Position numbers and translations under genes: made by a program
From: JAAYCU01 sp964401335
Lineage (GTDB): Bacteria > Planctomycetota > Phycisphaerae > UBA1845 > PWPN01
Reading direction: 5' to 3'
Length of the DNA: 64,000 nt
Assembly: GCA_964401335.1 (NCBI GenBank)
Contig: CAYNYK010000010.1
Location: 6,926-70,925, forward strand
Notes under the pieces: generated by a model
What the model was told of the DNA's origin: nothing
What the model saw: the letters and a program-made list of their open reading frames with translations, nothing else
Databases searched by the model: none
Shown here: positions 43,738-52,632 of the stretch, piece by piece
Layout of the letters: every line of letters begins with the position of its first letter
Position numbering within the stretch: position 1 is the stretch's first letter

Positions 43738-45228
43738 ATGGCGAAAGCCGACGATAAAACAAGCCGAAATTCGACGACCCGCAGCCCCCGGCGGCGGGTG
43801 GTCCGAGCCTCGACTCCCGAAGAGGAAAAGGAAATTACCACCGCGGTGGTCAACGACGAGGAGCCGCCGCCGGCCGAGCCGGGACTCTCGGGGATCGACG
43901 CTGAAACCCACGCGAAATACGAGGAAATCAAGCGTGGGGAACTGCACATCAAGGACCTGCAGAAAATGACGGTCGACGCCCTGCACGAAATTGCCAAGGC
44001 GGAGGGCCTGAGTGATTACACCGGCTTGAGCAAGTCGGAGCTGATCTTCAAGATCCTCAAGGAACGCATTCAACAGAACGGGTTGATGTTCGGCGAGGGC
44101 GTGTTGGAGATTCTGCCGGACGGCTTCGGTTTCCTCCGTAATCCGGAGTACAACTATCTGCCCTGTCCGGACGACATTTATGTCAGTCCGTCGCAGATTC
44201 GGCGGTTCGGCTTGCGCACCGGACACATTGTAGCCGGTCAGATTCGTCCGCCCAAGGAATCCGAGCGCTATTTCGCCCTGCTGCGGGTCGAGGCCATCAA
44301 TATGGAGGACCCCGAGCGGGTCACCGAGAAGACCAACTTCGAGGATCTTACCCCGCTGCATCCGGGACCGAAGGACCCCTCCACGGCCAAGTTGGGGGTC
44401 GAAGGCCGCTATCACCTGGAAACTACTCCCGACGAGATCAACATGCGTATCGTTGATCTGGTCACGCCGATCGGTAAGGGCCAGCGCATGTTGATCGTGG
44501 CCCCGCCGCGGACCGGCAAAACCGTTTTGCTTCAGAAGATGGCCAACGCGATCTCGAAAAACAACGAAGATGTATACGTGATCATCCTTTTGATCGACGA
44601 GCGACCGGAAGAAGTGACCGAAATGCAGAGGGCGACCAAGGCGGAGGTGATTTCCTCGACCTTCGACGAGCCGGCCAGCCGGCACGTGCAGGTGGCCGAG
44701 ATGGTGATCGAGAAAGCCCGCCGCATGGTCGAGTACGGCCACGACGTGGTGATTTTGCTTGACTCCATTACCCGCCTGGCCCGAGCGTATAACACCGAGG
44801 TACCCCATTCGGGCAAGATCCTGACCGGCGGTGTCGACGCCAACGCTTTACAGAAACCCAAGCGTTTCTTCGGGGCGGCCCGAAATATCGAAGAGGGCGG
44901 CTCGCTGACCATCATCGGTACGGCCCTTGTGGATACCGGCAGTAAGATGGACGAGGTGATTTTCGAGGAGTTCAAGGGTACCGGCAACGCGGAGCTGCAC
45001 CTGGATAGGCGTTTGGTCGACCGGCGGATCTGGCCGGCGATCAACATCCCCGCCAGCGGGACCCGCAAGGAAGAACTGCTCATGGCCCCGGAAGAGCTCG
45101 AGCTGGTCTACAAGCTGCGTCGCGTGCTCAGCGATATGAACCCGGTCGAGTCGGTCGAGTTGCTGCGTAATCGTTTGAGCAAGGTCCGCACCAACGCTGA
45201 ATTTCTGATGACCATGAATTTGGGTTGA
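43738..45228 (+). CDS. rho: Transcription termination factor Rho
   Basis: An RNA-dependent helicase/translocase that ends transcription. The 496 residues start with an acidic/basic linker of about 65 residues not found in E. coli Rho. The Rho_N helix region (LHIKDLQKMTVDALHEIAKA) comes next. The cold-shock RNA-binding domain has GVLEILPDGFGFLRNPEYNY. The ATPase has Walker A APPRTGKTVLLQKM, Walker B DVVILLDSITRLARAYN and the Q-loop region. The C-terminus VRTNAEFLMTMN is standard. AAGGAGGA precedes the ATG. The gene has its own intrinsic terminator. Confidence 0.97.
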   Translation: MAKADDKTSRNSTTRSPRRRVVRASTPEEEKEITTAVVNDEEPPPAEPGLSGIDAETHAKYEEIKRGELHIKDLQKMTVDALHEIAKAEGLSDYTGLSKSELIFKILKERIQQNGLMFGEGVLEILPDGFGFLRNPEYNYLPCPDDIYVSPSQIRRFGLRTGHIVAGQIRPPKESERYFALLRVEAINMEDPERVTEKTNFEDLTPLHPGPKDPSTAKLGVEGRYHLETTPDEINMRIVDLVTPIGKGQRMLIVAPPRTGKTVLLQKMANAISKNNEDVYVIILLIDERPEEVTEMQRATKAEVISSTFDEPASRHVQVAEMVIEKARRMVEYGHDVVILLDSITRLARAYNTEVPHSGKILTGGVDANALQKPKRFFGAARNIEEGGSLTIIGTALVDTGSKMDEVIFEEFKGTGNAELHLDRRLVDRRIWPAINIPASGTRKEELLMAPEELELVYKLRRVLSDMNPVESVELLRNRLSKVRTNAEFLMTMNLG

Positions 45229-45264
45229 TAAACAAAGGCGAGATTTGACGGTCTCAACAACCCG

Positions 45265-45302
45265 GCTCTCGGCCGACGAACCTCGGCCGGGAGCTCTTTT
45301 TG
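45265..45302 (+). terminator. Intrinsic terminator after rho
   Basis: A 12-bp stem with one G-U pair (45265-45276 and 45283-45294, arms starting GCTC and ending GAGC) with loop CGAACC, followed by TCTTTTTG. It lies 37 bases past the rho stop. Confidence 0.85.
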
Positions 45303-45330
45303 TTGTCGGCTATGCGAATGACAAAAGGGA

Positions 45331-46923
45331 TTACGAAGCCGTGCAGGCGTCGCCGATCCCGTCGCCGTCGGTATCCGCCTGATCGGGATTGGACTCGTTC
45401 GGGCAATTGTCGCAGGTGTCGAAGAACCCGTCGTTGTCGGTATCGGTCTCGTCACCGTCGTCCACCCCGTTTCCGTCACAATTGGTTACGATCACCCGTA
45501 CGATCCGATCGATGCCCGTGTGATTGTTCAAATCACCGTCCACGCTTATATAGAGCGCAAAATCGGGTCCGAAGGCCATATCCACCGGTGTGTCGTCGTC
45601 GGTAAATAATTTAGCCACCTTCCGCGGCCCGTCGGCGGTGAAACGCAACAACGTGCCCCCGCAGAGCACGTAAAGATCATGGCCCCACCACCAGCCTGGT
45701 CCGAAGGCCATCGGCGCATACACTCCGCAAGCGCCGTCAAACGCGTCATCCAACTCACCGTTTGGATCGTGAACCCGAATCACGCCGTCGCGGGCGTAGG
45801 TGTAAATGTAACCGTCCGCATCCACGGCGATGTTGCCGCTTTCAAGCGGCCAATCGGTCTGGTCGCCTTCCGTCCATTCGATATTGAACAACAGTTCGCG
45901 GGTTAGATTGTCGCCGCCCTCGAAACGGAACACCCGTCGGGTCTCTTGATCGATGAACAGGAGTCGACGTTCTGAATCAAAAGCCATGTCGGCCGGAGTG
46001 ACATAACCGGCCGGTTGGGTGGGATCGGCTTCCTGGTACAAGATGGCATAAGTCGCATTTGGTGTTTCCGGCAAAATACGGTAATAGTTGCCGAAATCGC
46101 TGGAACTCCACGCCGCGGTAATCAAGGCTCCGGGGTTGCCGGTAATGTCTCCGTCCGTATCAAAAGCCACCGGCACAGGATAATTGAGAAAGACCGCTCC
46201 GTAAGCCACGGTCTGCGGTGGATCAACGGAGATATCGATACGGTAGATGTTACAATTGATACAATCCCGACCGACGTAAAGGATATCATCCGAATCGAAA
46301 GTCACGGCTCGCGGGTTGGCTACCTCGATATAGTCCTCCGCAGCCAATACCATCGGGCAACCGTTCTTCGTGTAGACGGCCGTGTCCGGCAGTGTATCCG
46401 GGCAGTTATCGCTGCTGTCGGGAACCCCGTCGCCGTCCGCGTCGTCCACGGCTTCCTCGCAAGCGTCACCCACGCCGTCGCCATCGCTATCCACCTGGTC
46501 GGGGTTGGGAACGGTGGGGCAATTATCCCGGGCATCAGGAATCCCGTCATCATCCTGGTCCGTCGCGGGTTGGATATTAGTAAACAATTCCATGAGGATT
46601 TCATTTATCGTATCGAAGATGGTTTTGATTGCGGTTACCTTGAAATCATCCCAGGGGTTAGCCGGTTGGGTAGCGGTATAGATGACCCCGCCATACTGAT
46701 AGACGGCCTGGTTCTGATAAGTAAGGGCATGAGTTAAACCGCCGTTTTCCCCACTGATCCACAAACCCGGCCGGCGCGAGCCGATGGCCCCACTCGTCAC
46801 GTTATTCCGCGGCAGGAGCAAGTTATCATTCGATCCGCTGCTCTGTCCTAAAACCGGCGGAACCGTAAGGCCGCCGGTCAGGATAAGACCGATCACCATT
46901 CGTCTGACATGCAGGAATAGCAT
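45331..46923 (-). CDS. Exported beta-propeller protein with thrombospondin type 3 repeats
   Basis: A 530-residue secreted protein. ATG 46923 follows GAGGAGG, and the longer frame to 46995 is rejected. Residues 1-27 are a signal peptide ending PPVLGQ. Two clusters of calcium-binding TSP3 repeats flank the central part. Near residues 115-180 are DQDDDGIPDARDNCP, DSDGDGVGD and DADGDGVPDSSDNCP; near the C-terminus are DTDNDGFFDTCDNCP and DTDGDGIGDACTAS. Between them is an NHL/SMP30-like propeller (ADMAFDSERRLLFID, NIAVDADGYIYTY, PVDMAFGPDFALYI). It is probably a calcium-stabilised surface protein; no anchor is visible after the last repeat. Confidence 0.85.
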   Translation of the reverse strand: MLFLHVRRMVIGLILTGGLTVPPVLGQSSGSNDNLLLPRNNVTSGAIGSRRPGLWISGENGGLTHALTYQNQAVYQYGGVIYTATQPANPWDDFKVTAIKTIFDTINEILMELFTNIQPATDQDDDGIPDARDNCPTVPNPDQVDSDGDGVGDACEEAVDDADGDGVPDSSDNCPDTLPDTAVYTKNGCPMVLAAEDYIEVANPRAVTFDSDDILYVGRDCINCNIYRIDISVDPPQTVAYGAVFLNYPVPVAFDTDGDITGNPGALITAAWSSSDFGNYYRILPETPNATYAILYQEADPTQPAGYVTPADMAFDSERRLLFIDQETRRVFRFEGGDNLTRELLFNIEWTEGDQTDWPLESGNIAVDADGYIYTYARDGVIRVHDPNGELDDAFDGACGVYAPMAFGPGWWWGHDLYVLCGGTLLRFTADGPRKVAKLFTDDDTPVDMAFGPDFALYISVDGDLNNHTGIDRIVRVIVTNCDGNGVDDGDETDTDNDGFFDTCDNCPNESNPDQADTDGDGIGDACTAS

Positions 46924-47035
46924 GACCGCCTCCTCGATAGGGTACAATAAACCCTCTATTATATGCCTGACTTCGGGAGAGGGTTGCGGCCTCACCCGCC
47001 CGACAGATTATTTATTCTATCGGCTTTTTTATACT

Positions 47036-49702
47036 CTACTCACCGGTGGTTTCCGGTGGGTCCGGAGTATTCTGCTCGGCGGCCCCCTCCGTCGGTGTTT
47101 CAGCCGCCGAGGTCGTATCGGTCGGCGGGGCCGCGGCTTCCGTTGCGACTTCGCCGCATGCCTCACCGGTCGCGTTTTCCTCCTCGCCGTTTTCCTCGCG
47201 GGCGATTCGGGCCACGGCCACCACCTCGTCACCCTCCTGGAGACGTAACAGGCGAACTCCCTGGGTTGCCCGCCCGATTTCCCGCAGCTCGGTCAAGTCC
47301 GTACGCAAAGCCAGCCCCTTGGCCGAAATCAGCATCATCTCGTCGGTATCCACCACGCTTTTGAGGGCGACCACCCGCCCGTTACGCTCGGTGGTTTTGA
47401 TGTTGATGACTCCCTTGCCTCCGCGGCGGGTCTTGCGGTATTCGCTGACCTGGGTTCGCTTGCCGTAACCGAACTGACAGACGGTCAACAAGGAAGCGTT
47501 TTCGTTGGTCACTACCATGTCCACCACGCGATCATCGTTACGCAGGGCGATCCCCTTTACGCCATGAGCACTGCGTCCCATGGCCCGAACGTCCTGCTCG
47601 TCAAAACGCACCGCCCAGCCGTTGCGCGTTCCCAGCACGATCTCGTCGTTACCGGTGGTTTGGCCCACCCCGATTAACTCGTCGTCGGGGTCAAGCCCGA
47701 TAGCGATGATCCCGTTGGCCCGCGGGCGACTGAAGGCGGCCAGCGGTGTTTTCTTGATGATGCCCTTGGCGGTCGCGAAAAAGACGAACCGTTCCTCGAA
47801 CTGGCGGACGGCCAGTACGGCGGTTTGCACTTCATTGGGCTGCATCTGCAACAGATTGGCGATCGACCGCCCGCGGCTGGTACGCTGCATGGCGGGCACG
47901 TCATATACTTTGAGCCAGTAAACCCGTCCGCGATTGGTGAAAAACAGCAAATAGTCGTGAGTGCCGGCCGCGAATAGATATTCCAGGAAATCACCCTCGC
48001 GCGTATCGCCGCCCTTGATCCCCTTGCCGCCCCGTCCCTGCTTGCGGTATTCGTCGAGATCGACCCGCTTGATGTAACCTTCCCGGCTGATGGTCACCAT
48101 CACCTGTTCGTCGGGGATCAGGTGTTCCATGCGGAATTCGCCCACCTCGCCGGTGATTTCCGTTCGCCGCTTGTCCCCGTATTTTTCCTTGATCTCGAAA
48201 AGGTCTTCACGAATGATGTCCAAGACCAGGCTTTCATCGCGCAGCACCGCCTGATACCCTTCGATTTCCTCGACCAGCTTGGCGTATTCATCAGCCAGCT
48301 TTTCCATCTCCAGCCCGGTTAACCGCTGTAATTGCATGGCCAGGATGGCCTCGGCCTGCGTGCCGGTCAGATGCTGGTCCTCCCTGGTGGCTCGTTGGAC
48401 GAATTTCTCGGGCAGCATCTTCACGAACGCGCCGTGTTCCGACAGCCGAAGCCCACGATCCATCAACCGTTGCCGGGCGGTCGCCGGGTCCGGCGACTGT
48501 TTGATTAATTCGATGATTTCATCGATGTCCCCGACCGCCAGGAGCAGGCCTTCCAACACATGGGCCCGCTGTTGGGCCTTGCGTAGCAGAAAGGTAGTCC
48601 GCCGGCGGATGACCTCCTTGCGATGGTCGATATAAACGTCGATCATCTGCCGGAGATTGAGGGTTCGCGGCTGACGATTGATCAGGGCAATGTTCATCAC
48701 CGTGTAATTCGTTTGCAACGGTGTGTACTGATATAACTGGTTGAGCACCACCTCGGGTACGGCGTCTTTTTTCAGTTCGACTACGAGGCGAGTCGCATAT
48801 TTGCGATCGGATTCATCGCGCACGTCGGCGACATCCGGCATCTGTCCGTTTTTCACGCACTCCACGATCTTATCCTTGATCGTGGTGCGCAATACTTGGT
48901 AGGGGATTTCGTCGATGACAATTAAAGTCTTGTTCTTATGTTCCTCGTAATGGGTCTTGCCTCGTATGACCAAGGTACCGCGTCCGGTGCGGTAAGCGTC
49001 GCGAATGCCCGCCCGGCCGCAAATCATCCCACCGGTGGGAAAATCCGGTCCCTTGAGTCCGTTTTCCCCTTCCATCAGTTCGTCGATGGTGATATGCGGA
49101 TCGTCGAGTACGCGAATGATGGCGTCGACCATTTCCCTGATATTGTGCGGCGGGATGTTGGTGGCCATACCCACCGCGATGCCGGTGGAGCCGTTGACCA
49201 GCAGATTGGGGAACTTGCCCGGTAGAACGGTCGGTTCCTCGCGGGTTTCGTCGTAGTTCGGCTCAAAATCGACCGTTTCCATCTTCAGGTCGGCCAGCAG
49301 GTCGGGGGTTGGGGGGGCCATCCGGGCCTCGGTGTAACGCATGGCCGCCGGCGGATCACCGTCGATGGAACCGAAATTACCCTGCCCGTCCACTAGCGGA
49401 TAACGCAGGTTCCAATCCTGGGCCAGACGCACGAGGGTGGGATAGATGACCCCTTCGCCGTGGGGGTGATAATTACCGCTGGTATCGCCGGCGATCTTGG
49501 CGCATTTACGATGCTGGGCCCGGGGCCCCAGATTGAGATCGTTCATCGCCACCAGAATGCGGCGTTGTGACGGCTTCAGCCCGTCGCGTGCGTCGGGCAA
49601 CGCCCGCGACATGATCACGCTCATCGCATAGGTCAGATAGGAATCCTGAAGTTCCTCAACGATTGGTAGTTCGGTAACTTGATTCACCGGGGTATCGGGC
49701 AT
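47036..49702 (-). CDS. gyrA: DNA gyrase subunit A
   Basis: The cutting subunit of DNA gyrase. Over 888 residues it has the N-terminal VEELQDSYLTYAMSVIMSRALPD (in part), the catalytic Tyr (about residue 123) in AAMRYTEARM, the long coiled coil and the C-terminal beta-pinwheel. The pinwheel has a GyrA-box-like RKQGRGGKGIKG, which supports gyrase over topoisomerase IV. An acidic, Pro/Thr/Glu-rich tail closes it. The quinolone-binding residues differ from E. coli: the helix reads HPHGEGVIYPTLVRLAQ, so Ser83 is Gly84 here and Asp87 is Pro88. A Thr/Glu-rich tail of about 60 residues is an addition. The Met start is the first ATG. Confidence 0.95.
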   Translation of the reverse strand: MPDTPVNQVTELPIVEELQDSYLTYAMSVIMSRALPDARDGLKPSQRRILVAMNDLNLGPRAQHRKCAKIAGDTSGNYHPHGEGVIYPTLVRLAQDWNLRYPLVDGQGNFGSIDGDPPAAMRYTEARMAPPTPDLLADLKMETVDFEPNYDETREEPTVLPGKFPNLLVNGSTGIAVGMATNIPPHNIREMVDAIIRVLDDPHITIDELMEGENGLKGPDFPTGGMICGRAGIRDAYRTGRGTLVIRGKTHYEEHKNKTLIVIDEIPYQVLRTTIKDKIVECVKNGQMPDVADVRDESDRKYATRLVVELKKDAVPEVVLNQLYQYTPLQTNYTVMNIALINRQPRTLNLRQMIDVYIDHRKEVIRRRTTFLLRKAQQRAHVLEGLLLAVGDIDEIIELIKQSPDPATARQRLMDRGLRLSEHGAFVKMLPEKFVQRATREDQHLTGTQAEAILAMQLQRLTGLEMEKLADEYAKLVEEIEGYQAVLRDESLVLDIIREDLFEIKEKYGDKRRTEITGEVGEFRMEHLIPDEQVMVTISREGYIKRVDLDEYRKQGRGGKGIKGGDTREGDFLEYLFAAGTHDYLLFFTNRGRVYWLKVYDVPAMQRTSRGRSIANLLQMQPNEVQTAVLAVRQFEERFVFFATAKGIIKKTPLAAFSRPRANGIIAIGLDPDDELIGVGQTTGNDEIVLGTRNGWAVRFDEQDVRAMGRSAHGVKGIALRNDDRVVDMVVTNENASLLTVCQFGYGKRTQVSEYRKTRRGGKGVINIKTTERNGRVVALKSVVDTDEMMLISAKGLALRTDLTELREIGRATQGVRLLRLQEGDEVVAVARIAREENGEEENATGEACGEVATEAAAPPTDTTSAAETPTEGAAEQNTPDPPETTGE

Positions 49703-50047
49703 CGGTGCTCCTGATTTCTTTTCAAACGGTACTATGGTGTGCCGCGGCCGTTGCGTTTATCGGCCTGAAACACGCGGGAATGGCCGTATCTCCAATCCAT
49801 GCCCGCTTATCCAGAAACGGGCAAAAGCCCGGCCGCTCAAGTGTTTTTATAGCCGAATTCACGTTCCAACGCCAGTGCTTTTGCTCTGCGTAAACCCTTA
49901 AGCTATAAGGGGTTATAGGATGTATGCCGATGGTTCCGGATTCGTTTTTATTTCCCGTGTCTTTTGCCGGATTAGGAACGCCGCACAAAACCACTTAATT
50001 ATGGTATATCCCGTCCAATAGATCTTATCAAATACGGTGGTGGACGT
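49703..50047. other. Intergenic region between rpsA and gyrA, no gene seen
   Basis: 345 bases upstream of gyrA and downstream of rpsA (both minus). An AACCCTTAAGCTATAAGGGGTT dyad stands near 49887-49910. It should contain the gyrA promoter. I see no other structure. Confidence 0.5.
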
Positions 50048-51634
50048 TTAGCCGAACAGGCTGAAGGATCCATGATCGAGGCCGCCCTTGAGGGCTTTTT
50101 TACGTTTTTTCGCGGGCTGGGCGGGTTCCTCCGTGGCGGCCGGCTCCGGGCCGGTGTAGTCGGGCATCTCGGCCACTTGTTTGAGGGAAAGCGAGATGCG
50201 CCGCCGGTCTTCATCGACGCTGATTACCTTGACCCGAACCGGGTCGCCTTCCTTCACCACGTCGCCGACGGAGAGCACGCGTTCGTGGCTCAATTCACTG
50301 ATGTGGATCAACCACTCGACACCGGCGGTCAGCNNNNNNNNNNCCTTGGCGGAGGTGTGGAACGGTTTTTGGGTAAAATTAAATTTTTTGGTAAAACCCC
50401 ACAAAACGGGGGGTATCCGGTAAAACGCGCCGAAATCCGCCACCCGCCGTACTATTCCGGACACGACGCTGTCGATTGGCCAGCGGGTCATCGCCCCCAT
50501 CCAGGGATCGTCGCCGACCTGCTTGAGGGACAAAGCAATGCGCTTGGCCTCGGGATCGACATTGAGCACCTTGACCCGGACCACGTCGCCGACGTTGACC
50601 ATTTCACTGGGGTGGCGAATGCGTCGTTCGAAGCTGAACTCGCTGATGGGCACCAGCCCTTCGACGCCTTCCTCCAGCTCGACAAAAGCACCGAAGTCGG
50701 CCAGGCGGCTCACCCGGCCGGTAATCACCGATTGGACGATCCACTTGTTCCGGGCGTCGGCCCACGGATCGGGCATGACTTGTTTCAGGCCGAGGGCTAC
50801 CTTGCGCTGATCGCGATCGACGCGGAGAATCTTGACCTCCAGCTTTTGGCCTACGCTTACCACGTCCTTGGGATCCTTGACGCGGGCGTGACTCATATCC
50901 CCCACGTGCAGCAGGCCGTCCACCCCGCCGATGTCCACGAAGGCGCCGTAGGGCATGATGGTCTTGACCGTGCCGGTGACCAGGTCGCCCTCAACGAGCG
51001 TTTCGAAGGCCCGCTCGCGGGCCTCTTCTTCCTCTTTGCGGAGGATGCCCCGCCGCGAGACGACGACCGATTTTTCACCTCGCCGAACCTCAACGACCTC
51101 GCAACGAAGCTTACGGTTGACGAAGGTCCGGAGATCTTCCTCCTCGATGCGGCCGAGCTCGACCTGGCTGATGGGCATGAAGGCCTTGATGCCGTTCAGG
51201 TTGAGTTCCAGACCGCCCTTGTTGTGGCCGGTGACTTTTCCCTCGACGATGACCCCCGGTTTGAGCGAATCCCAGGTGGCGGCCATCACCGCCCCCTCGC
51301 GCGAGAGGGTCAGTAGTCCCTCGGCTGCGTTGTAACCCGTGACGGCGAATTCGACGATGGAGCCGACCTGGGGCAACTCCTGGCCGGCGAACTGGTCGGT
51401 GGACATAACGCCCTGGTCCTTGCCGCCGAGATCGATGAAGATGTCGCCGCCCTGGATGGCGATGACCCGGCCACGGCGGATCTGATCGCCGGTGAGGGCG
51501 GATCGGGCCTCCGGCTGATCGAAGTCCATAAAGCTATCGGCACCCATGTCGCCCAGAGCTTCGGCCAGCTCCCGCTCCAGCTCCGCGTCGAGGGAATCGT
51601 TCGGTTCCGAAAAATCGTTGTTTTGGCTGCTCAT
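50048..51634 (-). CDS. rpsA: 30S ribosomal protein S1, with an assembly defect
   Basis: A multi-S1-domain RNA-binding protein that brings mRNA to the ribosome. Five S1 repeats can be followed: GRVIAIQGGDIFIDLGGKDQ, GKVTGHNKGGLELNLNGIKA, GTVKTIMPYGAFVDIGGVDG, GRVSRLADFGAFVELEEGVEG and GIVRRVADFGAF...LTAGVEWLIHISELS. The fifth is broken by a 10-N gap with about 80 bases of foreign-looking low-complexity sequence (about 50344-50425), which supplies a false RIPPVLWGFTKKFNF peptide. A normal protein would read DFGAFVELTAGVE here. Flanking frame and domains are intact, so the gene itself is likely whole in the organism. The usual bacterial protein has four to six S1 domains. Confidence 0.92.
   Translation of the reverse strand: MSSQNNDFSEPNDSLDAELERELAEALGDMGADSFMDFDQPEARSALTGDQIRRGRVIAIQGGDIFIDLGGKDQGVMSTDQFAGQELPQVGSIVEFAVTGYNAAEGLLTLSREGAVMAATWDSLKPGVIVEGKVTGHNKGGLELNLNGIKAFMPISQVELGRIEEEDLRTFVNRKLRCEVVEVRRGEKSVVVSRRGILRKEEEEARERAFETLVEGDLVTGTVKTIMPYGAFVDIGGVDGLLHVGDMSHARVKDPKDVVSVGQKLEVKILRVDRDQRKVALGLKQVMPDPWADARNKWIVQSVITGRVSRLADFGAFVELEEGVEGLVPISEFSFERRIRHPSEMVNVGDVVRVKVLNVDPEAKRIALSLKQVGDDPWMGAMTRWPIDSVVSGIVRRVADFGAFYRIPPVLWGFTKKFNFTQKPFHTSAKXXXXLTAGVEWLIHISELSHERVLSVGDVVKEGDPVRVKVISVDEDRRRISLSLKQVAEMPDYTGPEPAATEEPAQPAKKRKKALKGGLDHGSFSLFG
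50334..50343. other. 10-N assembly gap within rpsA
   Basis: Ten N lie inside the fifth S1 domain. The sequence after it (to about 50425) has long A, G and T runs and does not fit the conserved domain, so the local assembly is unreliable. Confidence 0.95.
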
Positions 51635-51857
51635 GCTTGCTACTTCTTTTCAATCCTTATGCGGGTTCACGTCTGGGGGGTCTCCCCATTTCCACGAAAC
51701 CGGTATTATCGCGTAAACCCGGCCCCCTCTTCAAGGCGGGTATTTATGGAATCGGGTCTGCTGTCGATCAAGATGCCACTTTACCTGCTATGATTAAAGA
51801 GGTATTCTTGATGGACGAATGGTTTTTAAGGGTGGCAATGCCTTTCAGGATAGCGCC

Positions 51858-52235
51858 ATGGATGTGAGAAAACAGGTGGCTTATTGGCGAAACGGCGCCG
51901 ACGAAGCTCTTGAAGTCGCCCACATCCTTTGGGAGAAGGATAAAACACCCGAAGCCATGTTTTTCACTCATTTAGCCCTTGAGAAAATACTGAAAGCACG
52001 GGTTATCCTGAAGACCGCGGATTTGCCACCCAGAATTCACAATCTCGTGCGTTTGGCTGAAATCACGGCCGTGCCTTTCACGAGTGAACAAATGACTTTT
52101 TTAAGAGGCATGAATGCTTACCAGATGCAGGGACGTTATCCAGAAGACTTTCCCATGATTATATCGAGGGAAACCGCCAGGGACGACATGGCCGCGGCGG
52201 AGGAGATGTTGGCATGGTTGAAAAAACAATTATAA
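51858..52235 (+). CDS. HEPN-domain protein (partner of MNT nucleotidyltransferase)
   Basis: A 125-residue helical HEPN protein, preferred start ATG 51858 (MDVRKQVAYWRN) after AGGAT; the frame to 51819 is a less likely extension. Typical features are WRNGADEALEVAHILWE at the start, AMFFTHLALEKILKA, PRIHNLVRLAEI (the His of HEPN-type nucleases sits in HNL), and MQGRYPEDFP near the end. HEPN proteins paired with MNT proteins form toxin-antitoxin modules in which HEPN is usually the RNase and MNT the antidote. It overlaps the next gene by 22 bases, which supports such a pairing. Activity is not shown. Confidence 0.82.
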   Translation: MDVRKQVAYWRNGADEALEVAHILWEKDKTPEAMFFTHLALEKILKARVILKTADLPPRIHNLVRLAEITAVPFTSEQMTFLRGMNAYQMQGRYPEDFPMIISRETARDDMAAAEEMLAWLKKQL

Positions 52236-52579
52236 CCGCCATTCGTCGCTATCTGCGTGCCTTGCCCGCTTATGGGATTCATGCTCGTCAGGCCGTTCTT
52301 TTTGGATCTTGCGTGCGTGGGCAAGCTCATTCATGGAGCGATATCGATCTTGTGGTCATCGCTCCTGAGTTTGATGGACAGCCAACTGTTCAAAAGGTGA
52401 AGCAACTTTGGATTGCTACCGGAGTTTCCGACAATCGCATCGAGCCGATTCCGTGCGGGGAAAAAGAATGGGATACCCCAAGCGGCCGGCCCATTTTGGA
52501 AATCGCCCGCCGTGAAGGTCTTCTTATTTCTCCAGAGCAGGACGAATCCCCTTTGCATCCGTCGGACCGTTCGTTATAG
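52214..52579 (+). CDS. MNT-type minimal nucleotidyltransferase (antitoxin partner)
   Basis: A 121-residue minimal nucleotidyltransferase. The polymerase-beta-like core has AVLFGSCVRGQAHSWSDIDLVV, where GS and the D-x-D of SDIDL are the triphosphate and metal-binding residues. In MNT antitoxins this enzyme modifies the paired HEPN toxin by nucleotidylation. The start is ATG 52214, inside the HEPN gene, giving tight coupling. The C-terminal RPILEIARREGLLI is helical, with a short tail. The pairing with HEPN is read from gene order, overlap and family knowledge. Confidence 0.82.
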   Translation: MVEKTIITAIRRYLRALPAYGIHARQAVLFGSCVRGQAHSWSDIDLVVIAPEFDGQPTVQKVKQLWIATGVSDNRIEPIPCGEKEWDTPSGRPILEIARREGLLISPEQDESPLHPSDRSL

Positions 52580-52632
52580 TTCCCCATCAGTGTCAGGGAT
52601 AATCTGTACGTCAATAATCGAGGGCATGAATC

